The translations under genes were made by a program, and so were the position numbers. DNA of 16,492 bases from Thermoanaerobaculales bacterium (GTDB lineage Bacteria > Acidobacteriota > Thermoanaerobaculia > Thermoanaerobaculales > Sulfomarinibacteraceae): assembly GCA_025456385.1 (NCBI GenBank), contig JALOKS010000017.1:1-16492 (forward strand), written 5' to 3'. Shown here piece after piece: positions 7,890 through 16,116 of the stretch. The notes below the pieces were generated by a model. The model was not told the DNA's origin and ran no database searches. It saw only the letters and a program-made list of their open reading frames with translations. Every line of letters starts with the position of its first letter. Positions within the stretch are counted from its first letter, which is position 1.

Positions 7890-8947
7890 GACCCGTCGTC
7901 CTCCCACCGCAGGAGCACCAGCTCCGAGCAGAAGCCGGGCCCCATCGCCGACATCAGGCCCCAGCTGCCGGGCGGCGGCGGCGCGGCGAGCGTCTCCTCG
8001 AGCACCAGCAGGACCGAGGTCGAGGACAGGTTGCCGACCTCGCGCAGGGTGCGCCAGGCGCTGTCGAGGGCTCCCGGCGGCAGCTCGAGGGCCTCCTGCA
8101 TCGCCTCCAGCACCCGCGGCCCGCCGGGGTGCGAGATCCAGCGCGCGATGTCGCCGCGTCCGAGGCCGTGCGCGGCGAGGAAGGCGTCGACGTCGCGCCG
8201 CAGGTGGCGGCGCACCATCTCGGGGACCTCGGCCGAGAGCACGACCTTGAAGCCGCGCTCCGACACGTCCCATCCCATCACCCGCTCGGTGTCCGGGTAG
8301 AAGGACGAGCGGCTGTCGACCACGGTCGGGCCGGCGCAGGCGCGGCCGTCGCCCACCAGCACCGCGGCCGCCGCGCCGTCGCCGAAGAGGCCGGAGGCGA
8401 TCAGGTTCTCGACCGAGAGGTCCTCGCGCTGCAGGGTCAGCGAGCAGAGCTCCACCGAGAGCAGCACCGCGACCTCGCCGGGGTGGCCGCGCAGGTAGTC
8501 CGCGCAGCGCGCGACGCCGGCCGCTCCGGCGAGGCAGCCGAGGCCGAAGATCGGCACCCGCTTCAGCGTCGGCGGCAGGCCGAGCCGGTTGACGAGGCGC
8601 GCGTCGATCGACGGCGTCGCGACGCCGGTGACGGTCACGAAGTAGAGCGCGTTGACGTCGGCGACGCCGAGGCCCGCCCCGGCGAGCGCCGCCAGCACCG
8701 CCTCGCCGCCGAGCTCCTGCGCGACCCGGATCCAGTGGTCGTTCGCCTCACCCCAGCCGCCGAGCGCCGGGTAGGCCTCGAGCGGCAGCGCGAGCCGCCG
8801 CCCGCCGACCAGGACGTTGCGGTGCAGCTGCTCGAGGCGGCCGAGGTTGAAGTAGCGCGCCGCCCAGCGCTCGCGAAAGGCCGCGAGCAGGGTCTCCTGG
8901 TCGTAGGCGTGCGGTGGCAGGGCCGAGGCCGCGGACGCGATCCTCAC
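7886..8947 (-). CDS. Type III polyketide synthase (alkylresorcinol/alkylpyrone synthase-like)
   Basis: A 353-residue homodimeric ketosynthase of the chalcone-synthase superfamily. The full catalytic triad is visible: Cys138 in FGLGCLAGAAG, His273 in ISHPGGPRVL and Asn306 in GNLSSTSVL. The C-terminal AMGPGFCSELVLL corresponds to the GFGPG scaffold motif, and MGWDVSERGFKVVLS is typical of bacterial members. It would take a fatty acyl starter and add malonyl units, then cyclise to a resorcinol or pyrone. The product class cannot be told by eye. The start is GTG at 8947, with GGGAG 5 bases upstream; an out-of-frame ATG in the same spot gives only two codons. It is the first gene of the seven-gene operon and faces the kinase operon across 170 bases. 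An in-frame open extension upstream of the GTG is low-complexity and not used. Its acyl starter probably comes from the operon's own ligase and ACP. Confidence 0.95.
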   Translation of the reverse strand: MRIASAASALPPHAYDQETLLAAFRERWAARYFNLGRLEQLHRNVLVGGRRLALPLEAYPALGGWGEANDHWIRVAQELGGEAVLAALAGAGLGVADVNALYFVTVTGVATPSIDARLVNRLGLPPTLKRVPIFGLGCLAGAAGVARCADYLRGHPGEVAVLLSVELCSLTLQREDLSVENLIASGLFGDGAAAAVLVGDGRACAGPTVVDSRSSFYPDTERVMGWDVSERGFKVVLSAEVPEMVRRHLRRDVDAFLAAHGLGRGDIARWISHPGGPRVLEAMQEALELPPGALDSAWRTLREVGNLSSTSVLLVLEETLAAPPPPGSWGLMSAMGPGFCSELVLLRWEDDGS

Positions 8948-8983
8948 CGCATCTCCCGCCGGCGCCGCCCTGGGTGTGTCGTC

Positions 8984-8999
8984 TGCACGTGCCTCGCCC
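8984..8999 (-). promoter_or_regulatory. Candidate sigma-54 (-24/-12) promoter of the PKS operon
   Basis: Read on the minus strand, the 16 bases GGGCGAGGCACGTGCA fit the TGGCACG-N4-TTGCA consensus at 8 of 12 defined positions. The invariant GG (8997-8998) and GC (8985-8986) are exactly 10 bases apart. Transcription would start near 8973, about 26 bases before the PKS GTG. I found no convincing sigma-70 pair pointing this way. GG-N10-GC arises often by chance in such GC-rich DNA, so this is a candidate only. It is supported by the sigma-54 activator encoded divergently. Confidence 0.35.
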
Positions 9000-9103
9000 C
9001 CGCCATCCCCGTGAGAAACAGTCCGCGGGCGGCCTCTATTGCTCCGCCCGGAGCCGCGCCGGGACGATGTCGCCCGCGTCACAGCTCCGAACCCGGAATC
9101 CGC

Positions 9104-9109
9104 TAGCAT
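9104..9109 (+). promoter_or_regulatory. Possible -10 element for a near-leaderless kinase transcript
   Basis: TAGCAT (9104-9109) matches TATAAT at 4 of 6 positions and would place the transcript start at about 9116, at the ATG of the kinase gene. No good -35 is present at 16-19 bases upstream, and there is no Shine-Dalgarno sequence before the ATG. The two gaps are consistent with a leaderless mRNA but could also mean the real promoter is elsewhere. Confidence 0.25.
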
Positions 9110-9117
9110 GATGACCG

Positions 9118-11265
9118 ATGCACGTCGCCACCGCCAGACCGACGCCCGAACCGGGGACCCTCCGCCTCGCGGCCCTGCTCGCCGCAGCCGCCGGCGCGGT
9201 GACGGCTGGGCTGTGGCTCGCCGGCTGGCTGCCGGGGGTCGAGCGGGTCGGCTCCGACCTCCTGCTGCGGGCGACCGTCGGCGGCCGCGGCGGTGCCGTT
9301 CCGGTCGCCGCGGTGCTGATCGACGACCGCGCCCTGGCCCGCCTCGGCCCCCTGCCGTGGCCGCGCGCGCGAATCGCCGAGCTCGTCGACGCGGTGGCCG
9401 ATGCCGGCGCGGCCGCCATCGCCGTCGACGTCCTGCTCGCAGGCCCGACGGCCCCCGAAGACGACCGGCGCCTCGGCGCTGCAATCGCGCGGCTGCCGGC
9501 GGTGCTCGCCGCCGCGCTCGACCGCGACGGCGCCTGGCTGCTGCCTCCCCCGTCCGTGTCCGGCGCCGCCGTCGTCGCCCACGCCTACGGCGAGGTCGGC
9601 CCCGACGGCGTGGTGCGCACGATCGCTGCCACCAAACAGGCCGGGGACCTCGCCCTGCCGGCGCTCGCGCTGGCTGCGGCCCGGCTTCTCGAGCCGCGGC
9701 TGGCGGTCGCCCCCGGCACCGCGCTGCGACCCGCCTTCCGGCCGGCCCCGCAGGCCCTGCCGACGCTCGGCGCAGCAGAGGTCCTCGCGGGGGCGCGGCC
9801 CGCCGACGCCCTCCGTGGCCGTCTCGTCTTCGTCGGCATCGCCGCCACCGGCGCCGGCGACCAGTTCGTCGTTCCGACCGGGCCGCGCCGCGCGCCGGCG
9901 CCCGGAGTGCTCGCCCACGCCTCGGCCGCCGCCTCGATCCTCGGCGGGCGCCTGCTGCGGGTGCCGCACCCGATCTGGACAGCCGCCGCCTGCCTGGTTC
10001 TCGCCTTCGGCGTGCAGCTGCTGCGGAGCCGGGCCGGCGCCTTCGACCTCGCCCGCTTCGCGGCCCTCCTCGCCGGCCTGCTCCTGCTCGCCGGCGCCGC
10101 CGCCCGCTGGGGCCTGGTGCTGCTCCCGGTGGCGACGCTCGCCGTCGCCATGGTCGCCTCGGCCCTGCTCCGCGAGACCCTGGAGTCGCGGCTCGCCCGG
10201 CGCGAGATCTCGAGCCTGCTCGGCTCCCTGCTCGCCCACCTCGGCGACCGCACGGCGGCAGCGCCGCCGCGCACCGCGCGCGCCCGGCTGGCGGCACTCA
10301 AGCGCCTCCAGCGCAGGGTGCTCGAGGAGGACGCGGCGCGGCGGGCGCTGCTCGACGGCATGGCCGAGGGAGTGGTGCTGTGGGCCCCGGACGGCGCCCT
10401 GCTCGAGGCCAACCCCGCCGCGCGGCGGCTGTGGGGCGGGGTGCCGACGCCCGGCGAGCTCGACGCCGCCGCCGGGAGCGGCGAGGCGGTCATCGCCCGC
10501 GGCGCGCGGGAGCTCGCCGTGCGCAGCAGCGAGCTCGGGTCGGGCCGGCTGGCGCTGCTCCGCGACGCGACCGCCGAGCGCGCCCTCGAGCGGCAGCGGC
10601 GGGAGATGCAGCGCCTCGTCTCACACGAGCTGAGGACGCCGCTGGCCTCGATCGCCGGTCTCGGCGAGACCCTCGAGCGCTACCCCCTGACGGGCGACGA
10701 GCTCGCGCGGGTGGCGGCGCTGATCCGCGGCGAGGCGCAGCGCCTCAGCGAGATGGTCGGCCTCTTCCTCGACCTCGAGCGCCTCGGCGGCGGCCACTGG
10801 GAGAGCGCCGCGGAGCGCCTCGACCTCCGGCAGCTGGTCGCCGCGCGCCTCGACCTCCTCGAGGCGGCCGCCGCCTCCCGCGGCATCACCCTGGCGCGGG
10901 ATCTGGCCGGACAGTGCCGGATCGACGGCAGCGCCGTCCTCTTCGAGCGGGTGGTCGACAACCTCGTCGGCAACGCCATCCGCCACACCCATGCAGGCGA
11001 CACCGTCGAGGTCGGGCTCCGTTCGGAGGCCGGCCGCGTCCGGCTTGCGGTCCGCGACCACGGCCCCGGTATCCCGGAGCACGCTCAGGGTCGGATCTTC
11101 GAGCGCTTCTTCCGCGTGCCGGGGGCGGGCAGCCCCGGCGCCGGGCTCGGCCTCGCGCTGGTCAAGGAGGTCGTGACCTGGCACGGAGGTTGCGTGGGAG
11201 TCGAGAGCAGGGTCGGCGCGGGCGCCGTCTTCACGGTCGAGCTCCCCGCCGCCGCAGAGGAGTGA
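9118..11265 (+). CDS. CHASE2-domain sensor histidine kinase
   Basis: A 715-residue membrane kinase. Residues about 14-36 form the first membrane helix. Residues about 41-280 are an extracytoplasmic CHASE2 sensor, recognisable from VAAVLIDDRALARLG, LPWPRARIAELVDAVADAG and GRLVFVGIAATGAGDQ. Three more membrane helices follow at about 286-302, 312-329 and 331-350. A coiled stretch and a short PAS-like domain (about 406-490) lead to the HisKA box SHELRTPLASI with phospho-acceptor His503. The ATPase domain has the N box VVDNLVGNAIRHT, the G1 box DHGPGIP, the F box RIFERFFR and the G2 box GAGLGLALVKEV. The gene overlaps the response regulator gene or ends 2 bases before it, so the two form a two-component pair. 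The CHASE2 ligand is unknown. There is no clear ribosome-binding site at the ATG, and no alternative start is nearby. Confidence 0.93.
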   Translation: MHVATARPTPEPGTLRLAALLAAAAGAVTAGLWLAGWLPGVERVGSDLLLRATVGGRGGAVPVAAVLIDDRALARLGPLPWPRARIAELVDAVADAGAAAIAVDVLLAGPTAPEDDRRLGAAIARLPAVLAAALDRDGAWLLPPPSVSGAAVVAHAYGEVGPDGVVRTIAATKQAGDLALPALALAAARLLEPRLAVAPGTALRPAFRPAPQALPTLGAAEVLAGARPADALRGRLVFVGIAATGAGDQFVVPTGPRRAPAPGVLAHASAAASILGGRLLRVPHPIWTAAACLVLAFGVQLLRSRAGAFDLARFAALLAGLLLLAGAAARWGLVLLPVATLAVAMVASALLRETLESRLARREISSLLGSLLAHLGDRTAAAPPRTARARLAALKRLQRRVLEEDAARRALLDGMAEGVVLWAPDGALLEANPAARRLWGGVPTPGELDAAAGSGEAVIARGARELAVRSSELGSGRLALLRDATAERALERQRREMQRLVSHELRTPLASIAGLGETLERYPLTGDELARVAALIRGEAQRLSEMVGLFLDLERLGGGHWESAAERLDLRQLVAARLDLLEAAAASRGITLARDLAGQCRIDGSAVLFERVVDNLVGNAIRHTHAGDTVEVGLRSEAGRVRLAVRDHGPGIPEHAQGRIFERFFRVPGAGSPGAGLGLALVKEVVTWHGGCVGVESRVGAGAVFTVELPAAAEE

Positions 11266-11267
11266 AG

Positions 11268-12638
<1,371 letters not shown>

Positions 12639-12640
12639 GC

Positions 12641-13366
12641 ATGAGATCCGGAGGCCTCGCGCTGCTCGCCGCCGTCGCCGCTCTCGGCGCCGCCGCCGTC
12701 GCGGAGGAGCCCGCTCGGCTCCGCTACGAGGTGGTGGCCGTCAAGCGAACGCTGGTGGTCGATGCCGCCGACGGCGAGCGCCCGCTGGCGGTCGGCGACC
12801 ACGCTCTCGCCGGCGACACCCTGCACACCGGCGCGCGCTCGAGCGCCGAGCTCGCGGTGCCGGAGCGCGCCGCCCTCTTCAAGGTCGCGGCCAAGACGCG
12901 CTTCCGGCTCGCCCACGGCCAGCCGGGCGTCCTCCTCGAGCTCGGGCGCGGCAGCCTGCGCGCCATCTTCGGCCCGCTGGCCGACGGCGAGGAGCAGGAG
13001 CGGCTGCTGACCACGCCGTCGGCGGTGCTCGCGGTGCGCGGCACCGACTACGGCGTCGAGGTCGCCAGGGACGGCGACACCTCGGTCGTCGTCTTCGCGG
13101 GCACCGTCGAGGTGCGCGACGTCGGCGGCCTCGGCGAGGCTGTGGCGGTGCCGGCGGGGCAGATGCTCCGGGTGCGCCACGGGCGCCCCGCCGGCGAGCC
13201 GGCGCCGCACGCGCTGTCGGGCGCCGACTGGGATCGCGGCCGCCGGCAGCGCGTCGAGGCGCCGCCGCAGGGCGGCATGCAGTCGGGCTCCGGCGGACCG
13301 GGCCAGACCAGCGGCGGCCGTCAGGGCTCCCGCCAGGGGGGCGGGTCGAAACGACCCGGCGGCTGA
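12641..13366 (+). CDS. Exported FecR-domain protein
   Basis: A 241-residue protein with an N-terminal signal peptide (about 1-21, cleavage plausible at AVA/EE). Its FecR domain (about 50-165) shows LAVGDHALAGDTLHTGARSSAEL, LTTPSAVLAVRGTDYGVEV and VVFAGTVEVRD. FecR domains are beta-rich envelope modules. In classical FecR they belong to anti-sigma factors, but this protein has no cytoplasmic anti-sigma part and no adjacent ECF sigma gene. The last 35 residues are a Gly/Gln/Ser/Arg-rich low-complexity tail. ATGs lie at 12635, overlapping the regulator stop as ATGA, and at 12641. The GAGGGGG stretch (12627-12633) is better spaced for 12641. Co-transcription with the CHASE2 kinase suggests an envelope partner or ligand-binding accessory of that sensor, which is inference. 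Confidence 0.88.
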   Translation: MRSGGLALLAAVAALGAAAVAEEPARLRYEVVAVKRTLVVDAADGERPLAVGDHALAGDTLHTGARSSAELAVPERAALFKVAAKTRFRLAHGQPGVLLELGRGSLRAIFGPLADGEEQERLLTTPSAVLAVRGTDYGVEVARDGDTSVVVFAGTVEVRDVGGLGEAVAVPAGQMLRVRHGRPAGEPAPHALSGADWDRGRRQRVEAPPQGGMQSGSGGPGQTSGGRQGSRQGGGSKRPGG

Positions 13367-13386
13367 GTCGCCGCGACCCGTGCCGT

Positions 13387-13411
13387 CGGCCGCATCAGGG
13401 AGATGCGGCCG
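13387..13411. terminator. Perfect 10-bp hairpin between convergent genes, possible bidirectional terminator
   Basis: CGGCCGCATC (13387-13396) and GATGCGGCCG (13402-13411) form a perfect stem around the 5-base loop AGGGA. It lies just past the FecR gene and spans the stop codon of the convergent MFS gene. Neither strand has a T-run after the stem, so it is not a classical intrinsic terminator. A smaller hairpin, GGGTCG-AAA-CGACCC (13343-13357), lies at the 3' end of the FecR gene. Confidence 0.45.
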
Positions 13412-14585
13412 GGACGCGGCGCAGCGCCGGCAGCGCGGCGAGGCCGAGCAGGCAGGCCGCGAGCATGGTCGCCGCCGCCGTCCAGAAGGGCCAGCCGGGG
13501 CCGAGCCCGCCGTAGGCGACCTCGGCCCAGAACGGTCCGCCGATGCGGGCGAGCGACGCGATCCCCTGCTGCAGCCCCATGACGCCGCCGACCTCGCCGG
13601 CGGCGGCCGTGCGGGACACCAGCGACGTGAGCGCCGGGTGGGCGACGCCCTGGCCCAGGGCGAGCGCGGCGAGGATGCCGAGCAGCGGGCCTCGTCCCGC
13701 GAGAGCGGGCAGCACTGCGAGCGCGAGCGCCGACACCAGGGTGCCCGCGACCACCAGCCGCGCCTCGCCGAAGCGCCGCGCCAGGGGGCCGATCAGGCCG
13801 CCCTGCACCACCGCCCCCAGCACCCCGGCGTAGGCGAAGAGCCAGGCGATGGTCGAGGTCGTGAAGGCGAAGCGCAGCCTCGCGAGCTGCGCGAAGGTGG
13901 TCTCGAAGTTGGCGAAGGCGAAGATCGTCAGGAAGACCATGACGAGGGCCGGCCCGAGCAGCGGCTGCGCGAGCGCGCCGCGCAGCGCCGCGAGGTCGAG
14001 GGCGCGGCGGCCGGCGGGCTGCCGCGCGCTCCGCTCGAGGGTCTCGGGCAGCAGCAGGAGGACCAGCACGAAGGCGGTGGCGGAGGCGACGGCCGCGATG
14101 ACTCCGGGCAGCCACGGCCGCACCGCGACCGCGAGGCCGCCGATCGCGGGTCCGAGGATGAAGCCGAGACCGAAGGCCGCCCCGATCAGACCCATGCCCT
14201 TGGCGCGGTCCTCAGGCCCCGTGATGTCGGCGACCACCGCGTGCGCGGTCGAGATGTTGCCGCCGGCGATGCCGGGGATGATCCGCGACAGGAACAGCAT
14301 CGCGAGCGAGCCCGCGAAGCCGAACAGCAGGTAGCCCGCCGCGGCGGCGGCGAGCGACACCAGCAGCACCGGCCGCCGGCCGACCCGGTCCGAGAGCCGC
14401 CCCAGGACCGGCGCGAAGATGAACTGCATGATCGAGAACGAGGCCATCAGCAGCCCGAAGACCACGGGCGACGGCCCGTACTCCTCCGCGTAGAGGGGGA
14501 GGATCGGGATGACGATGCCGAAGCCCACCAGATCGATGAACACGATCAGGAAGACGGTACCGATCTTCGCCCGGTGCTCTCGCAA
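13395..14585 (-). CDS. MFS transporter, TetA-like (DHA1) drug/metabolite:H+ antiporter
   Basis: A 396-residue, roughly 12-helix major facilitator. Family signatures are the first-helix motif FIDLVGFGIVIPILP (16-30), motif A GRLSDRVGRRPVLL (62-75), DRAKGMGLIG at the N-terminal end of helix 5 and the antiporter motif C GAAFGLGFILGPAIGG (135-150). These place it near the TetA/MdtG-like 12-helix exporters. The start codon is TTG at 14585, supported by GGGAGGAA 8 bases upstream and by the lack of any better start before the first helix. The gene is 73 bases downstream of trkH on the same strand and converges with the FecR gene. The substrate cannot be inferred; export of a small lipophilic compound is typical of the group. 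Confidence 0.92.
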   Translation of the reverse strand: MREHRAKIGTVFLIVFIDLVGFGIVIPILPLYAEEYGPSPVVFGLLMASFSIMQFIFAPVLGRLSDRVGRRPVLLVSLAAAAAGYLLFGFAGSLAMLFLSRIIPGIAGGNISTAHAVVADITGPEDRAKGMGLIGAAFGLGFILGPAIGGLAVAVRPWLPGVIAAVASATAFVLVLLLLPETLERSARQPAGRRALDLAALRGALAQPLLGPALVMVFLTIFAFANFETTFAQLARLRFAFTTSTIAWLFAYAGVLGAVVQGGLIGPLARRFGEARLVVAGTLVSALALAVLPALAGRGPLLGILAALALGQGVAHPALTSLVSRTAAAGEVGGVMGLQQGIASLARIGGPFWAEVAYGGLGPGWPFWTAAATMLAACLLGLAALPALRRVPAASP

Positions 14586-14612
14586 ACGACGTTCCTCCCT
14601 CGGGGCCGGCGC

Positions 14613-14618
14613 ATTCTA
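14613..14618 (-). promoter_or_regulatory. Candidate -10 element for the MFS gene
   Basis: On the minus strand TAGAAT matches the -10 consensus at 5 of 6 positions in the 73-base gap after trkH, 27 bases before the TTG start. No recognisable -35 lies at 16-19 bases. Just upstream is an inverted repeat ACGGCC-N9-GGCCGT (14620-14640). It could be an operator or a weak trkH terminator. Confidence 0.3.
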
Positions 14619-14658
14619 CACGGCCCAACCACCCGGCCGTATGAACCTCAGAGGCCGC

Positions 14659-16095
14659 CTATCGCCGCCAGAACTCGCGCGAGAACAGCGCGAGCAGGGT
14701 GAAGATCTCGAGCCGGCCGAAGAGCATGCAGGCGGCGAGCACGACCTTCACCACGCCCGGAAAGTGCGAGAAGTTGTCGTAGGCGCCGACCTCGCCGAGG
14801 CCGGGGCCGACGTTGGAGATCGAGGTCAAGGCGGCCGAGAGCGCGGTCAGGAGATCGTAGTCGTAGGCGGCCACGACCGCGGTGCCGGCGAGCGTGATCA
14901 GCAGGTAGGCGGTCAGGAAGGCCCAGACCCCGGATAGCACCGCCTCGGAGACCACCGCGCCGCCGTACTTGACCGGCCGCACCGCATGGGGATGGATGAG
15001 GCGGTGCAGCGTCGTGCGCATGGAGCGCAGGGCGAGCAGCGCGCGCAGGCTCTTGATGCCGCCGCCGGTCGAGCCCGACATGCCGCCGAGCACCATCAGG
15101 CACAGCAGCACCAGCAGCGGCAGCGTGGGCCACAGCTCGAAGTCGGTCGTGCAGTAGCCGGTCGTGGTGAGGATGCTCAGCGACTGGAAGGCAGCGTTTC
15201 GGAAGGTGTCCGCCAACCGTGCGCCGTCATCGTGGACGGTGGCGGAGAGCACCAACGTCGACAGCACGATCACGCCCAGGAAGTAGCGCAGCTCGCTGTC
15301 CCGCCACACCTCGGCTGGCCGCCCGGTGAGGAGCCGGTAGTGGAGGACGAAGTTGATGCCCGCGAGCAGCATGAAGACGATCACGATCCACTCGACCAGC
15401 GGCGAGCCGAACTCCCCCACCGAGGTGTTGCGGGTCGAGAAGCCGCCGGTGGCGAGGGTCGTGAAGGCGTGGCAGAGCGCCTCGAAACCGGAGAGGCCCG
15501 CAAGCCGCAGGGCCACCCACTCGGCGGCGGTGAAGCCGAGGTAGACCAGCCACAGGCTGCGGGCGGTCGCGGCGAGCCGCGGTCGCACCTTGTCCTTCAC
15601 CGGCCCCGGCACCTCGGCCTTGAACAGCTGCATGCCGCCGATTCCGAGCAGAGGCAGGATGGCGATGCTGAAGAGGATGATGCCCATGCCGCCCAGCCAC
15701 TGCGTCTCGGCCCGCCACAGGAGCAGCGAGTCCGGAGCGCTGGCGGTGTCGGCGATCACCGTCGAGCCGGTGGTGGTGAAGCCCGAAACCGACTCGAAGA
15801 GCGCGTCGATCGGGCCCAGGGTGCCGGCGACCAGATACGGCACCGCGCCAACCAGCGAAACCGTGATCCAGGCCCCGCCGACCACCAGGAAACCGTCCCG
15901 GGGATGGATGTGGCGGTCGGCGGGCGGCCGGATCTTGACCAGCGCGAGGCCGGCGGCGCCAGCGATCGCGATCGCCGCCAGGAAGGGTGCCGGCGCCTCC
16001 CGGAACAGCACGCTGGCGGCGAGAGGCATGCAGAGAAAGGCCGCCGCGATCAGCAGCAGCCACCCCAGCAGGTAGGCGACGAAGCGCCGGTTCAT
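14659..16095 (-). CDS. trkH: Trk potassium uptake channel subunit TrkH
   Basis: A 478-residue ion-conducting subunit of the Trk K+ uptake system in the inner membrane, the usual length for TrkH. All four pore-loop repeats and their filter glycines are present: GFTTTGSTV (about 105-113), TLATGGFST (about 213-221), LTTTGYCTTD (about 309-318) and SISNVGPGLG (about 425-434). The intramembrane gate loop GGMSGSTGGGIKSLR (337-351) follows the third filter, as in characterised TrkH. The ATG at 16095 has GGAGG 9 bases upstream. It lies 21 bases after the trkA-type gene on the same strand, so the channel and its nucleotide-binding gating ring are co-transcribed. It probably sets turgor and pH homeostasis and is unrelated to the lipid cluster. 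Confidence 0.95.
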   Translation of the reverse strand: MNRRFVAYLLGWLLLIAAAFLCMPLAASVLFREAPAPFLAAIAIAGAAGLALVKIRPPADRHIHPRDGFLVVGGAWITVSLVGAVPYLVAGTLGPIDALFESVSGFTTTGSTVIADTASAPDSLLLWRAETQWLGGMGIILFSIAILPLLGIGGMQLFKAEVPGPVKDKVRPRLAATARSLWLVYLGFTAAEWVALRLAGLSGFEALCHAFTTLATGGFSTRNTSVGEFGSPLVEWIVIVFMLLAGINFVLHYRLLTGRPAEVWRDSELRYFLGVIVLSTLVLSATVHDDGARLADTFRNAAFQSLSILTTTGYCTTDFELWPTLPLLVLLCLMVLGGMSGSTGGGIKSLRALLALRSMRTTLHRLIHPHAVRPVKYGGAVVSEAVLSGVWAFLTAYLLITLAGTAVVAAYDYDLLTALSAALTSISNVGPGLGEVGAYDNFSHFPGVVKVVLAACMLFGRLEIFTLLALFSREFWRR

Positions 16096-16116
16096 GCCTC
16101 TGCGCCTCCGGCCCAG

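Larger units (their letters stand above)
8948..9117. other. Divergent intergenic region between PKS and kinase operons
   Basis: These 170 bases are the only sizeable non-coding stretch and must hold control signals for both operons. Besides the sigma-54-like element they contain a GCACGTGC palindrome (8985-8992) and an inverted repeat CCCGG-N7-CCGGG (9047-9063). A run less GC-rich than its surroundings (about 9008-9045) is also present. I see no small ORF or riboswitch-like structure. Confidence 0.6.

Noticed and set aside
7886..8947. Alternative call as FabH-type 3-oxoacyl-ACP synthase III
   Set aside because: The 353-residue length, the GLGCLAGAAG cysteine site, the MGWDVSERGFKVVLS segment and the GPGF-type C-terminal motif fit type III PKS, and the ICMT neighbour supports it.
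8972..8987. Second sigma-54-like GG-N10-GC on the plus strand, pointing at the kinase operon
   Set aside because: Apart from the GG and GC, few consensus positions match, and it would leave a leader of more than 100 bases. Its overlap with the minus-strand element shows how easily the spacing arises by chance.
8985..8992. GCACGTGC palindrome as a specific regulator site
   Set aside because: It overlaps the sigma-54-like element, and an 8-base GC-rich palindrome is easily due to chance here. No second copy nearby.
7886..10297. N-terminal extension of the type III PKS into the divergent kinase gene
   Set aside because: The extension is low-complexity Arg/Gly/Ala and antisense to the kinase. 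The GTG at 8947 with GGGAG gives a normal 353-residue PKS.
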